Assembly (NCBI RefSeq): GCF_043290135.1
Contig: NC_134707.1
Span: 132,496,319 to 132,560,318, forward strand
Direction: 5' to 3'
Length of the DNA: 64,000 nucleotides
Source: Rhipicephalus microplus
Taxonomy: Eukaryota; Arthropoda; Arachnida; Ixodida; Ixodidae
Shown here: positions 21,771 to 32,614 of the stretch, piece by piece
Numbering within the stretch: position 1 is the stretch's first letter
How the letters are laid out: every line of letters starts with the position of its first letter
The notes under the pieces: model-generated
What the model saw: only the letters and a program-made list of their open reading frames with translations
Database searches by the model: none
Told to the model about the DNA's origin: nothing
Position numbers and translations under genes: made by a program

Positions 21771-21785
21771 GTGATAATATGCTTG

Positions 21786-22890
21786 TGTGAGCACTTGTGG
21801 CTGCACTCAATTACTTTCTAGGTGCCCCTGGGCTCAAAACCTAGTAATTCATTTCAAAGGCACAAGCGACAATGTTTCATGTTTCCAACTGTCGGTTAAT
21901 AATTTTCACCCAATTTTAATAAACTAAAGTGGTTTTAGGAAGCAGGCGTCAGTTTATTCATCAGCTGCCATCTCGTGCGTAGATCTCGTGCCACATGACG
22001 TCATATGGCATTGGCTGCCTTGGCTAAGAGTGGCGCTGATTGACCCTCCAACGAATTAAGAACACATAATTATTCAAAAGAAAAAAAACAAGCACCCTCC
22101 GTCTTAGCTCAGTTGATAGAGCATCGGTTGTGGAATGACATTTATTCTAAGGAATATAGTGCAGCTTAGGCCAGAATTCATAAACTGTGATTCAAAAATT
22201 GACAAACATTGTGCTCTGACTTTCGCTTGGTTTCGTCTTCTATTATTTCTAAAGCATATAACACGAATTTGTGTTAAATGAAACACCTGCTGCACCATTA
22301 AGTCATCTGTAGTGGAAAGTGCATATTTGAATTCGGCAATCAGGGCATGATTTTACCCGGTGATTTTACAGCATTACGGTCTCCGTGAAGAAAACTATTT
22401 CTGAGGTATTTAATCAAGGCCACAAGTACTGTACTCTACACAGATCTGAAAACAACAGTGTGTACGTTTCCTAAAGGATCGGCTGTGCATTAACTAAACC
22501 TACTAACAGCATGTGGTACTGCTGCCTAAAATTCTATCGATGATATTTTGCTGGTGCAGTTTGCGCGGTGGTCAAGCTTTCCATAAGAACAGCATGGTAC
22601 TTCAAAGGTTGGAGCATTCCGTTAACTATAGGCGCTGGACATGGCCTGAGAATGACCGCTCTCCGAAATAGACACGCCAAGTGGTCGTAGGACAAAGACA
22701 AAAAGTCATGTATTTTTTCATGGTGGAACTTTGTAGAAGATTGAGACGCAGTGTTCCACGTAGTTCGCTAACCAGTACAGCTGGTCTTTATTATTTTCAG
22801 CCTGTGGCGATCGATTGGCAATTGGTATTCTTGCTAGCACTGGTGAAATTAGTACGTATAAAGTTCAACACAGCGCGCGTGATCTTCATC
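21786..22890. other. No recognisable gene; isolated tRNA-like 5' half at 22098
   Basis: The text TTAGCTCAGTTGATAGAGC at about 22103-22121 resembles the 5' half of a tRNA (A-box side). No B box or acceptor-stem partner follows. Nothing else is recognised. Confidence 0.4.
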
Positions 22891-22894
22891 CTGA

Positions 22895-23015
22895 TATAGC
22901 CGGCGTTTGACGATTGGAAACCGAGTCGGATGCACGCTGGAGCATGGTCGAAGTCCACGTCGTAAGTGACCAGGGTGAATTCCAGGTTGGGGTGAAACTT
23001 CTTGGCGTTACATGC
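22895..23015 (-). CDS. Candidate internal exon of an unknown gene
   Basis: On the minus strand TTTTCGTTACAG directly precedes an open, GC-rich coding-like stretch starting at 23015: ACNAKKFHPNLEFTLVTYDV, then DFDHAPACIRLGFQSSNAGY. Codon third positions are mostly G or C, unlike the AT-rich flanks, and the frame is open in phase with the splice acceptor. Two Cys residues suggest a secreted or extracellular domain, but I do not recognise the family. I see no convincing GT donor immediately after GYIR, so the right limit is approximate. It may be a pseudogene fragment. Confidence 0.35.
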
Positions 23016-23359
23016 CTGTAACGAAAACGCATCTCTGTGTAATAGCAATCCGTATAACGTGATTGTGAAACGTGTCTTCACAGTAGTAGTTGAGCGTTTA
23101 TCGTACATTGTTTAACCGCGAATAGGAAAGTATGATATAGCAACAAATTGCGTTCTCGTGCGAAGTAGAGCAAGCTCCTCACCACTTGCAGCTTGATCTT
23201 GAAGCAAAAACAACGCGTGAAAATCACACACACGGTCAGCGTGAACTAGCAACTGTCACAGCTCAGCACTTACAGCGAGCTGGAGCAACAGAACGAGGAC
23301 GCACGAAACAAACCTACAAGCATACACAGGACGAGCTGGAACTAACATGTCTCAAAATT

Positions 23360-23560
23360 ATTTTTCATTTATTTATTCAATATACTGCAGGACAACTTCG
23401 TCCAAGCAGGAGTGGTAGTACACATAAAATAAATGAAATACAAGGACATCCTAATACAAGCAAGGGTACAATGTAGAAAAAATAACACACATAAATAGTC
23501 AAAAGAAAAAAAAAACATCAGCACTAAGAAAATATCTAATATACCAAAAGGTATCCTCAT
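23360..23560 (-). repeat. Probable LINE 3'-end fragment with AATAAATAAA tail
   Basis: On the minus strand the stretch includes GTACCACTCCTGCTTGGACG, then CTGCAGTATATTG and an AATAAATAAATG tail. This layout is seen at the 3' ends of CR1/L2-like LINEs in tick sequence as I remember it. A comparable tail occurs at about 51058-51085. No coding part is recognised upstream. Confidence 0.4.
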
Positions 23561-24280
23561 CTATTGTAAGTGCCTTAGTCTAGTGCAGTCTAGCAGAGGT
23601 ACCACTCCTGAATCAGAATGAGTCTCGAAACATTCTACATTTTTACGATACCGGAATGGAATGGGGATTAAATGACAGCACCTGGGGGGCTGTAACGGGA
23701 CTGAAATTAAGTGCCTTTTGCACAGAGTGGCATGGGAATGGAATTCCGCCTTTTCGCAATTAGTCAGGGCTTCGAGTTTAACAACAAACACTACTTTTCG
23801 AAGGGCTTTGCTAATTACAACTGTGCTAAACTCATAAGCAACGTACGAACTACATTGTACTTATACAGACTACGTTGCTCAGAATTTTGTTCCTTGCGCA
23901 ACCACGGCTATATGCCGTTGGTGTCCGTCGTGCAGAACTACGGCGATAACATACCCCCCCCCCCCCCGCCCCTAACGCTTCGCGCTTATTTTTTTTGGCA
24001 GCACCCACCCGCCTGCTGTCTCCCTACCTTCACTTTGTTTTTTCTTCTGTTGTCGTTGGTAACTAGAACGCGTATTTGAAAAAAAAAAAAACGCTTCCCT
24101 TTGTGAGCAGTACTGGCACAGTTTCTATGCTTGTGTTAACTGCAGGCTTTCGTATACCAGCTTGTTGCTGTCTCACTTCACAATGCACCCCCCCCCCCTC
24201 GTTACAATACTGTCCCCCTATCCAGACACATGGGCGCCTTTACCCGAAACATTTCTATGCACACAAGAGACACTTTGAGC

Positions 24281-24282
24281 AC

Positions 24283-24370
<88 letters not shown>

Positions 24371-24475
24371 TCATCAATCTATGTGTCTCTCTGCTGTACA
24401 TTCATCGGTCCACCTGTCTGTCAGTCTTTCTGTCTGTCTGGCTCTCTGTCTGTCTGCTGTTCATTCGTCGGTTCA

Positions 24476-24534
<59 letters not shown>

Positions 24535-24985
24535 GCCTGTCTGCCTGTCTGCCTGTCTGTCTGTCTGTCTGTCTGTCTGTCTTTCCATTCGCCCATCAGT
24601 CCGTCTGTCTGCTGTCCTCCTGTCTGTCTGTATCTCTGCTGTCCGTACGCCTGTCCGTATGTCTATATGACTGCTGTCCGTTTGTCCGTCTGTATGTCTT
24701 TCTTTGTTCCATTCGTCCACACGTCTGTCAGTTTGTCGGTCTGTCTGTCTGTCTGTCTGTCCATCCATCCATCCATCCATCCATCCATCCATCCATCCAT
24801 CCATCCATCCATCCATCCATCCATCCATCTATCCATCTATCCGTCCATCTGTCCGTCCGTCCGTCCGTCCGTCCGTCCGTCCGTCCGTCAGTCTGTCCAC
24901 CCGTCCATCCGTCAGTCCGTCAGTCCATCCGTCCGTTCGTCCGTCCGTCCGTCCGTCCGTCCGTCCGTCCGTCTGTCTGTATGTA

Positions 24986-25016
<31 letters not shown>

Positions 25017-25018
25017 GT
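24281..25018 (+). repeat. Compound tetranucleotide array, about 740 bp
   Basis: Tracts follow one another: (CTAT)n at about 24281-24371, (CTGT)n with interruptions at about 24408-24745 including a long pure run near 24477-24535, (CATC)n at about 24762-24838, (CCGT)n at about 24840-24972, and (CTGT)n again to 25018. The motifs differ by single transitions (CTAT, CTGT, CCAT, CCGT), so one may have arisen from another by mutation and slippage. Long frames of up to 330 codons cross it in every frame only because a 4-bp period without stops is open in all frames. They are not genes. Confidence 0.97.
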
Positions 25019-25026
25019 CTAGGCGC

Positions 25027-25330
25027 CGATGTGTGGGTGCTCTCGTGATGATCTCTAACTTGTGGTAAAGCAAAATAGGTGTAGGAAGGTAAGATGCTTT
25101 GACAAATATGACTCGCTGACCATGACCTACCTAATGTCACAACTCTGTCGATTACGTCGTTCGCCACTTTCTGCCCGACGTGTGGCACATACACACCCGT
25201 AGGTATGTGTCACATTTATGTTGGTATGTGCCACAGGCAGTAAACAGTTTATATCTACAGAGGAATGGCGAGAACAGACATGGGTAATTTTAACGGGTGA
25301 ACGCTAGGAAGAAAATTACACTATCTCCCG
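25027..25330 (+). repeat. Dispersed repeat copy (GGTGCTCTCGTG family), plus orientation
   Basis: It starts with GGTGCTCTCGTG directly after the tetranucleotide array. It then carries AATGTCACAACTCTGTCG, a GTGTGGCACATA block with internal repeats of TATGTG-C-ACA, and ACATGGGTAATTTTAACG. Block order and spacing match the inverted copy at 20195-20525. In both copies a tetranucleotide tract lies on the same side, so the array is probably an expansion of this element's own microsatellite. Confidence 0.75.
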
Positions 25331-27044
25331 ATAAATAGAACCATGAGTAGCACACGAAGCATCGCATGGGTCTACCCAAATTTTTGTTCACCACGGGTTC
25401 CTTACCCATTGGTTATGCGTCCTTGCTAGTGTAGCACATCATGCATTCACTGTAGTTTTTTTTTTACTTTTACTCGTACCGAACTCGTGTTTCAGCACGC
25501 CACGCGGGTTCATCACCACGCCTTTGTTTAGCGCACCTACGCAGTATCTCGATCCTCCACGCTCATCACGGGATCGCTGAGGCAGTGTAGAGGAGAGGGG
25601 CTGCACCCTCTTACTCATTCCCGAACGCGCTAGAGCGTGGCAGCGCGTTCTGACTATAATACAACGCACCGGTACATCGCGCGCCTGCAGTATCTCGTTT
25701 CCGGCAGCATCACATGATTGCTGAGAGAATGTGAAGGGGAGAGACCACAGCGTGAACTCCGTCAACAGGCCGCGCAGCGCATGATCGTATTCTTGCAGTG
25801 CTTGGGCCAGCCCTTGCGTATGTGGAGTAAACGTCGCTAGTGAAAACAGGATTGACTTCCGTCATAAGCTGCTTCGCATATAAAAGCTGACATCGACAGT
25901 GTTGACCCGAGAAATCGAAAGTATAAAGGTCAGGGTCCCAGCTGGCATTGAACCCCAGCATACTGCTTGGCAATAAATTATACTTCTACAGACACGCCAG
26001 GTCTCGATACTATCTTTCCGATACACCCCATAGTGTTCGTGACACGTCAATTGTGGTTGCAGTGCTGCCTAACTATTTTTAAAAATACATATGCACTCCT
26101 ATGATACAACGATGATGTGGGGTTAGCGTCAATAGAAGTTTGTCACCATCCCCTGAAATCGATTTATGTAGCAATGTCCAGGGTTACCATCCTCGCAAAC
26201 ACCAGTACTTCTTATCAGCTCATCGCTTCTGGTGTTGCTAATATCAATATTGCTGTTAGAACCATAACACAATTGTAAGTGGTTATACGTGTCCCTTTCT
26301 GAACAACTACTCCGTCAGTCTTCCTGGCTCGTGCTCGTGCACCAGAGGCATGCGCTGCTCTGCCCAAGATGCGTGAGCATGCGCGAGGCGCAGTAAACGC
26401 CCACATAGCTTTTCGTTGGCTGCGAGGCACTGTAGACGCCTACATAGCGTCCCGTTGGTCCTATTCGTAAAATAACTAGTAGGAGCAATCTCTGTGGCAA
26501 TATAAATCATATGCAGCTTTTTCACACATGTCTGTGCATACATTTGTACACATCTATTGCTACTTCGTAACGTATAGTTCAATACAAGCATCACAACACA
26601 GCTACCTTCCATCCGCATGCTTCGCATAAAATCAATTCCCACGATTTCGAATATACAGAAGTCTGTCCAATCTTTATTTATTTATTTCATTTTTTCAAAA
26701 CAGATTACGCGCCTAAGCGGACTTTGTGTAAAGGAAGCGTCAAAACGATATATACACGGATATGCGCAACTTTGATACAAATAACAAAAAAAGAAATAAA
26801 TTGTCAAAGATACTAAAATGTTTAACAGTGACAACGATGACAAATTGCTAATATGCCGGCAAATAAACGCAGCAAGATGAATGACGATAATTGTTGTGGG
26901 ACAAAAAAAAGCCTCTTTTTACTTCAGATTTGATTTGAGTGATCTCGGAGGCCAATCCACATGCAGATGAAGCGTGGGAGGGCCGATAATGTAACCAAGC
27001 TACTAACACCTGACCCTGGTACGTGTATTTTGTACTTTTTAGTT
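25331..27044. other. No recognisable gene; two local tandem duplications
   Basis: A diverged unit beginning GCGCACCTACGCAGTATCTCG (25531) is repeated at about 25679, a period of about 148 bp. A second duplication of about 40 bp (GCGAGGC-CAGT-A-ACGCC-ACATAGC) lies at about 26378-26460. A TTTA/ATTT-rich tract lies near 26672-26690. No protein motif was recognised on either strand. Confidence 0.45.
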
Positions 27045-27046
27045 AA

Positions 27047-27278
27047 TGATATGGGTGGTTTAACGCCCCAAAACCACCATATGATTATGAAAGACGCCTT
27101 AATGGAGGGCTCCAGAAATTTCGAACACCTGGGGTTCTTTAAGGTGCACCGAAATCTGAGCACACGGGCCTACAGCATTTTCGCCTACATCGAATATGCA
27201 GCTGTGGCACCCGGGATTTGATTCCGCGACTTGCGGGTCAGTAGCCAAGTACCCTAGCCACTGTACCACCAAGGCGGG
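27047..27278 (-). mobile_element. Ruka-like tRNA-derived SINE, full length, diverged
   Basis: On the minus strand it begins with a CCCCGCCTTGGTGG head and an A-box-like CAGTGGCTAGGG. A B-box-like GGAATCAAATCCC lies at 27213-27225, followed by the family body and the GGCGTTAAACC end. Flanks share a short imperfect repeat around ATTTTGTA (about 27027 and 27282), a possible decayed target duplication. Confidence 0.88.
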
Positions 27279-27434
27279 GCGTAATTTTGTAGTTCTCAAT
27301 GAATCACAAGACACCTGCTTCATAGGGTGCTCATTGTTAACAGAATAGAATTATCATGATGCATTTTCGACGTTGACAAACTACAGGAATAGAAATAGAC
27401 TGCCCGGCCGTTGCTGGAGTGCTAATAGGCTAAG

Positions 27435-28450
27435 TTTTTTAGGGGCAAAGCTTTTTATAGCGGCACCCGTTCGTCCCCCGTAGTATTTAACAAGTATAAC
27501 ATTTTGACCTCCAAGGTGGTGCCGGTGAGAGACTTCTTCTGTGCGTTGTTGAACAATAAAAAATAGTGCTCAATGTACATGTCAATGGCTGCTAATTGGG
27601 AATGAGAGACAGGAGCATTCGGCTTTTAGTTAACGCACAGGCTGCGATCACCATTAGCAGCCATTTTCATGACATTGAGCACTATCTGACAAGAAAGGGT
27701 TGCTACGTTATACTCGCTGGGTGTAACCTCCTTAGCTTTAGAAAGGTTTAGCGAGCGTTGAGCCGCAGTGCCATGAATACAATGAACTTGTATATACCAT
27801 GAATGAACTCGAGGTGGTTAAAATGGGAAGTAGATACGAAGCGCAAGCCGTAAGAAAGTAAAAGCTGAATTCTCCGCCTTTCATTCCCTAGTAGCAGCCA
27901 TTGGCATGTACATTGAGCCCTATCTGACTGAAAAAGTTTGCTACGTCATACTCGCTGGGCGTAACCTCCTTGGTTTTCAAAAGGTTTAGCGAGCGTTCGG
28001 CCGCAGTGCCATGAATACAGTGAACTAGTATATACCATAAACTCGAGGTGGTTAAAGGTGGGAAGTGGACCCAAAGCACAAGCCGTAAGAAAGTGTGCGT
28101 GTGCCACCTCTCGTTAAGTCCTTGGAATGTCCGCTGGATGGCGGTGCTTCTATATGGGGAATATATGATGAAAAGCTTCGAGATGGTGGTACTTGGAGTG
28201 TTCATTAGATGGACGAACGTACACATAGTCAGATGCGTGGATGGACGCATGAACGGACGCAGGGGCGGCTGCTTGGACGAACGCAGGGACGGACGCACGA
28301 ACAGACGCACGCACGGACGGGCTGATGGACGCATGGATGGTCACACTGACGGACGAATGGACGGACGGAAGCAAGAACGAATGAACGCACGAATTCTTCG
28401 CCCCACTCTCCATCATTCACTCCGTGGATATGATGCCATTTTTTTAACTC
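27435..28450 (+). mobile_element. Non-autonomous repeat, GGGGCGAAGC family, copy 1
   Basis: It starts TTTTTTAGGGGCAAAGC and ends around CTTCGCCCCACTCTCCATCATTC, so a GGGGCRAAG core faces inward from both ends. Internal landmarks shared with the other copies are TACTCGCTGGG-GTAACCTCC, CTCGAGGTGGTTAAA, GTCCGCTGGATGGCGG, GGTGGTACTTGGAGTGTTC and a minisatellite of GGACG-type units (28212-28385). No ORF of significance is present, so it must rely on another element's enzymes; a DNA transposon is my guess. This copy also holds a 237-bp tandem duplication and an inverted segment of about 78 bp (27563-27640). Confidence 0.7.
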
Positions 28451-31064
28451 CGAAAACTTTAGCAGAATAAAATTGCGGTAAGTTGAAATTCCTGGAATTT
28501 ATTCGGAATGAAATGGAGGGACTAATTACGCGACCCTCGCCTAGTGCGTCTTGTTCTTGTTCGTTGTTTTGAACCAAGGTATAGCGACTCAATTACATTC
28601 AAATTGCTGGCAAGTATGTCATGTACAACTATTGCTCCTTTTTGTGTGAACAGCACAATTTTTCGCAAAAGCGGTCGCTGCGGTGAGCGAAGTGCCATTC
28701 ATGCCCTTTGAAACACGAATGAAAACTTTTAGGGAAAGCCGTACAAACCACGCCAATGCAAGACGTGTAAATGGCCACATGACGAGGTAAGTGCACGTGC
28801 ACGAGCAACCACACTCTATAGAGGCACGCGCGCGTGGCAACGCACGGACGACGACCTTAAAGAGTCAGTAAACAATTGCAAGGTCCCAATATTTTTATAA
28901 AAGTGGGTGTATTTTTACTTCGTGAACACGCTGCCACAAGAATTAGCGAATACGTGCTATATTAAGAAAGGTGAGGGGTTAGAGCATTGGTTTTAGCTGC
29001 TTTGACATTTTCGCGCCACATCACATGGAAGGGAAGGCGCAGCCCGTCGTCCAGTCACCACCCATCGGCAACGTGACACTACTTCAGTAATTGACGTCAT
29101 CAGCGAAATCGATCAGTCGCAATGCACTTCTCCTTGCTGCAGTTCCTGGTAGGAAGCGCTGACTTGCATGCGCTTCTTACGGCTTTCTCACCCGTCACAA
29201 AAGCAATGAGAGGTGCTGAATGTGTTTCGCCACCCGTCGACGGTGGGGGTGCTGCAAGCCCTTGGGCGACCCTGACTTTACATCTCCTGAGTCGTGCAAA
29301 TGGTACAGCACGAGAAATGGGATTCCTCGATGGAGAGAGAAGAGGTGGATTATTCAAGAAGAGGGAAAGGGGCAAGAAGTGATCGTCTCCTTCAAAACAA
29401 AAAAGCTAATCTTATTAGACTGATTTATGCATAATGTAGGTATATGCATGTACTCGTGGATAATACTTGCCTAAACTCAGCGAAAATGCGGAAGATCTGG
29501 TTACACGATGCATAACGCCGGAGGCATATAATACTGGCAACAATCAGAGAGAGAGAGAGAGAGAGACAAACAAGGCTGCACTTGTTCTGTAAGCAGAGAG
29601 CACCAGATAGCTTTGGTCCTTAGTCTAGTTGGACAACGGTGTCGCAATGAAGAGCGGTTGATTACAGAAATGACAAGTAAGCCTTTCCTTTGGTAGCTAT
29701 TTTTATTGCTTCATTTCTACAAATACACTTGTAGTGGTTTTTGGAGGACTAAGAGCTGCAGTTTGCCTCTTGACAGCTTTTCGATGCACGTACGCGAATT
29801 TCATCTGTAATTATTAAAAAGAGCTTTGTATTGAAAGAAGGATTTAAAGAAAAAAAAGACGACTCTTGCTGCTGAAAAACCTCTTTGGACAGCGCTCCCG
29901 GAGAGTAGTGGTGTGAATTGACAAGGTTTTAACACCACCTGGAAACATACATTTCGGAGACCCCAATCACTTTTGTGTTCCTTTGTACTGAAACTACATC
30001 CATGAAGAATGCGAAGTACGCGGCTGCTCAAGCTCGCCAACCGCTTAGCCTGAAATTACAAACTCTCTAGTGCAAAGCATGTCTGTCATATTCTTCGAGT
30101 TCGTAGAAGCAATTATTTAGAACGAGAAACTGGCAACACTCCAACTTTCCGGTAAGTAAGCAGCTCTTTTTCCTAAGAATTCCGTATGAATTATCTTGTG
30201 GCATAGAGCTACAAGCAAATTGTTGTCAATTTTTCTTTCTCTATAGTTTGGCTTGCTGTATTCTGTGATTTTCCCACTGCGGTTGCATTTTGTTTTGTGT
30301 TTTCTTAGTGTTCAGTATGCAGTGTTTTGATGACTCATGAAGACGGTCGCACTGCCTTCAGTAGGAGCAGTACCTGCGCGGATATATATTAACGGTGTGA
30401 TAGTGTATTGCTGTGCTCCATATCGCAAGCCCAGTTCGGGGATAGCACCTGATGCTTGACCTGATGTTTCTTTTCAACAATTTCCAAGCAATGCTGACAT
30501 GTGTGCTAAATGGGAAAAATATTGCGAGAGACAACCTTATCCTCATTCACAAGTCTGTATCAATTATCGTATCCAGCAGGCACTTCCACGATAAAGACGA
30601 TGGGCTTGCATGCCATATCCGAAAAATCCGTGACTCAACGCCTACTCTCTTCAAGGACTATCCTTCCTGCTTGATGTAGAGTGGAAAAAGCGTCACAAGG
30701 ATCCTCCTTCACGGGCTTGACTGCTACGCCAAACATTAAGAAGGCGATATATGAAGACCAACGAACCAGATATGGACCTTCACTGGACAGATGCTTTCAC
30801 TGGACAAGAAGCACTAAGTGCTTGCACGTGAACAATGAACAGCGACATTCATAGTACGGGTCAATAACTAGCTAGATAAAAAGATTTCATTCTCAAGTAT
30901 TGGAGCATTGTTCAAAACGTGAGGAGGTGCAGAAATTGCTTAAAAAAGAGGAAAAGGTGCCCGAATATATTTGTGTGTCCTCAACGATTAAGCAACTTGT
31001 TTCTCAACACATGGTGGGTGGAGAAGCACAATCGAACACATGTTCCGGCGTTGCGCAGGCTGCA
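28451..31064. other. No recognisable gene
   Basis: A (GA)n run lies at about 29548-29568. Frames at 29122-29423 (plus) and 29100-29375 (minus) reach 91 codons with no motif. The region from 29.4 to 31.0 kb is AT-rich and featureless to my reading. Confidence 0.5.
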
Positions 31065-31076
31065 CAGAGCAGTGGA

Positions 31077-32572
31077 TGATGGATGGATGGATGGATGCAT
31101 ATATCCGGCTGTGTCCAATAGACGGATGGATGGATATGGCTGTACCTATTTGTTCTGGTGGTGGCTAGCGCCACCAAGCCGTCATACTTGATGAACCAAA
31201 AACTAGACTGATTTTTTTTCTCTAAATAGTAAGGTTGAGGATTCGAACTTTGCAGTGAAGGGTTGAATTTTCACTTGTGCCTTAACTTTAGCCACCAATC
31301 AGATAACCTCCTTCTAGTTATTTCTACCTGCCTAAAGTCTATTTTTTCCTCCCTGTCCCTAAACCACAGTGCTTTGAAAAACTATACGCCATCATCCTGA
31401 ACTATAGGGTGAAGCCCTTTACAGAACGTTATCAAGGGTTCGGCAGTTCCTTCTTCCTCTCCCCACGCACTGCATACCGAGTCTACCCCTTCGTATTTGG
31501 CCCGATATGCCTTTGTTCGCAGTACTCCCGTCCTCGCCTCAAACAGTAGAGAACTACCGCGAGTATTATCATAGAACCTTTCCTTGGGAATTTCCTGCTT
31601 AAAAGTTCAATAGATCTCTAATGCGGACTTCCTAATCATGCCGATTCTCCACATATCGGTCTCAGCGTCCGTCACCTTCTCTAACCGATAAATTTTTTTT
31701 TGGTTTGGCCCCCTGCTGTTTTCTAAGTATTTACCAGTCAATTTGCTGGTTCGCTTCCTCCATTTTGTATCGACATTCTCCATGTACAAGTAGCTGAATA
31801 CCTTCCTAGGCCAACGCTCTTCCCCCATTTCTCTCAATTGCTTTTCAAATTTTATCTTGCTGCTAGCTTCCTTGCCCTCAAATGATGTCCATCCCAAATC
31901 ACCTTGTACTCCCTGATTTGGTGTATTCCCGTTAGCTCCTAAGGCAAGCCTACCTATTCCACGTTGCCTAATTCCTCATCTTGCTTGAACTTTTGATCTC
32001 ATGCACAAGACCGTATTGCTGAACGTCAGACCAGAAACTATGAGCCCTTTCCATATTCCTCTCACAACATCATACCTATGTAATTTCACAGTGCCCTGTT
32101 TTTCATTACCACTGCATTCCTGTTACCTCTAGTCGTCACGTATATTTCGTGTTCCCTTAGGTACTCGGCCCCTATAATTATCCCTACGCCCAGATATTTG
32201 TATTCATCTGTTATCTCTAGCGTGACCTTCTGTATTCTAAGCTCACCACCTTCATTGTCATTAAAAACCATGACTGCTGATTTTTCCTTTCTGAATCTGA
32301 AATCTAACCTATCTCCCTCATTACCACAGATGTCCACCAATCTCTGCAAATCTTCCTTGTTGTCGGCCACTAGCACTATATCATCTTCGTACGTCAATAC
32401 TGGTAGTGCCTGTTCAATAAGTTTTCCTTGATTGACGAAAGAGAGGTTAAGGCCCAGTCCACTTGCCCCTAATTTTACCTCTAGTCTTTATAGGTATATC
32501 ATGAATAATAACGGTAACAGGGGACACCCCTGCCTAAGCCCCTGTTTTACCTCTTAGGCTTGGATACCTGTT
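31077..32572 (-). mobile_element. LINE copy C1 (GLRQGCPLSP-type), 5'-truncated
   Basis: On the minus strand the RT palm is cut at its start (near 32572, GLRQGCPLLP-like text at about 32540). It continues with YEDDIVLVADN (32397-32360; the first Ala of YADD is Glu here), KYLGVGI, then RGIGRLALGANG-like text near 31950, MGWTSFEGKEASSKIKFEKQ (31897), a Cys-rich region (CSACGEEE-like near 31450) and a 3' end with a (CCAT)n tail at about 31100-31077. Several breaks show it is dead. The truncation point abuts the hairpin at 32574-32602. Confidence 0.8.
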
Positions 32573-32573
32573 G

Positions 32574-32602
32574 TTATCGCTAGGTAAGCCACCTAGCGAT
32601 AA
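32574..32602. repeat. Perfect 12-bp inverted repeat at a LINE-LINE junction
   Basis: TTATCGCTAGGT (32574-32585), a 5-base loop AAGCC, and the exact reverse complement ACCTAGCGATAA (32591-32602). It lies exactly between the truncated 5' end of LINE C1 and the 3' end of LINE C2. Confidence 0.9.
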
Positions 32603-32614
32603 AGTTAACTACTA

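Noticed and set aside
22098..22132. tRNA gene
   Set aside because: Only the D-arm side is tRNA-like (TTAGCTCAGTTGATAGAGC). There is no anticodon stem, B box or acceptor pairing.
24281..25018. CRISPR array
   Set aside because: The repeats are 4 bp with no spacers, in animal DNA.
24076..25068. Long Ser/Ile/Leu/Cys/Val/Pro-rich frames (330, 213 and 146 codons) as a repetitive protein gene
   Set aside because: They are translations of a tetranucleotide array. A 4-bp period free of stops is open in every frame on both strands, so length has no meaning here.
25920..26020. A third SINE head on the minus strand (GGGGTTCAATGCC)
   Set aside because: A B-box-like string is present but there is no A box at the right distance and no second copy in the window.
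28150..28420. Arg/Ser/Pro- and Val-rich frames over the GGACG minisatellites (also 50337-50791 and 55861-56400)
   Set aside because: Same artefact: open frames exist on both strands over the minisatellite, with no start context or domain.
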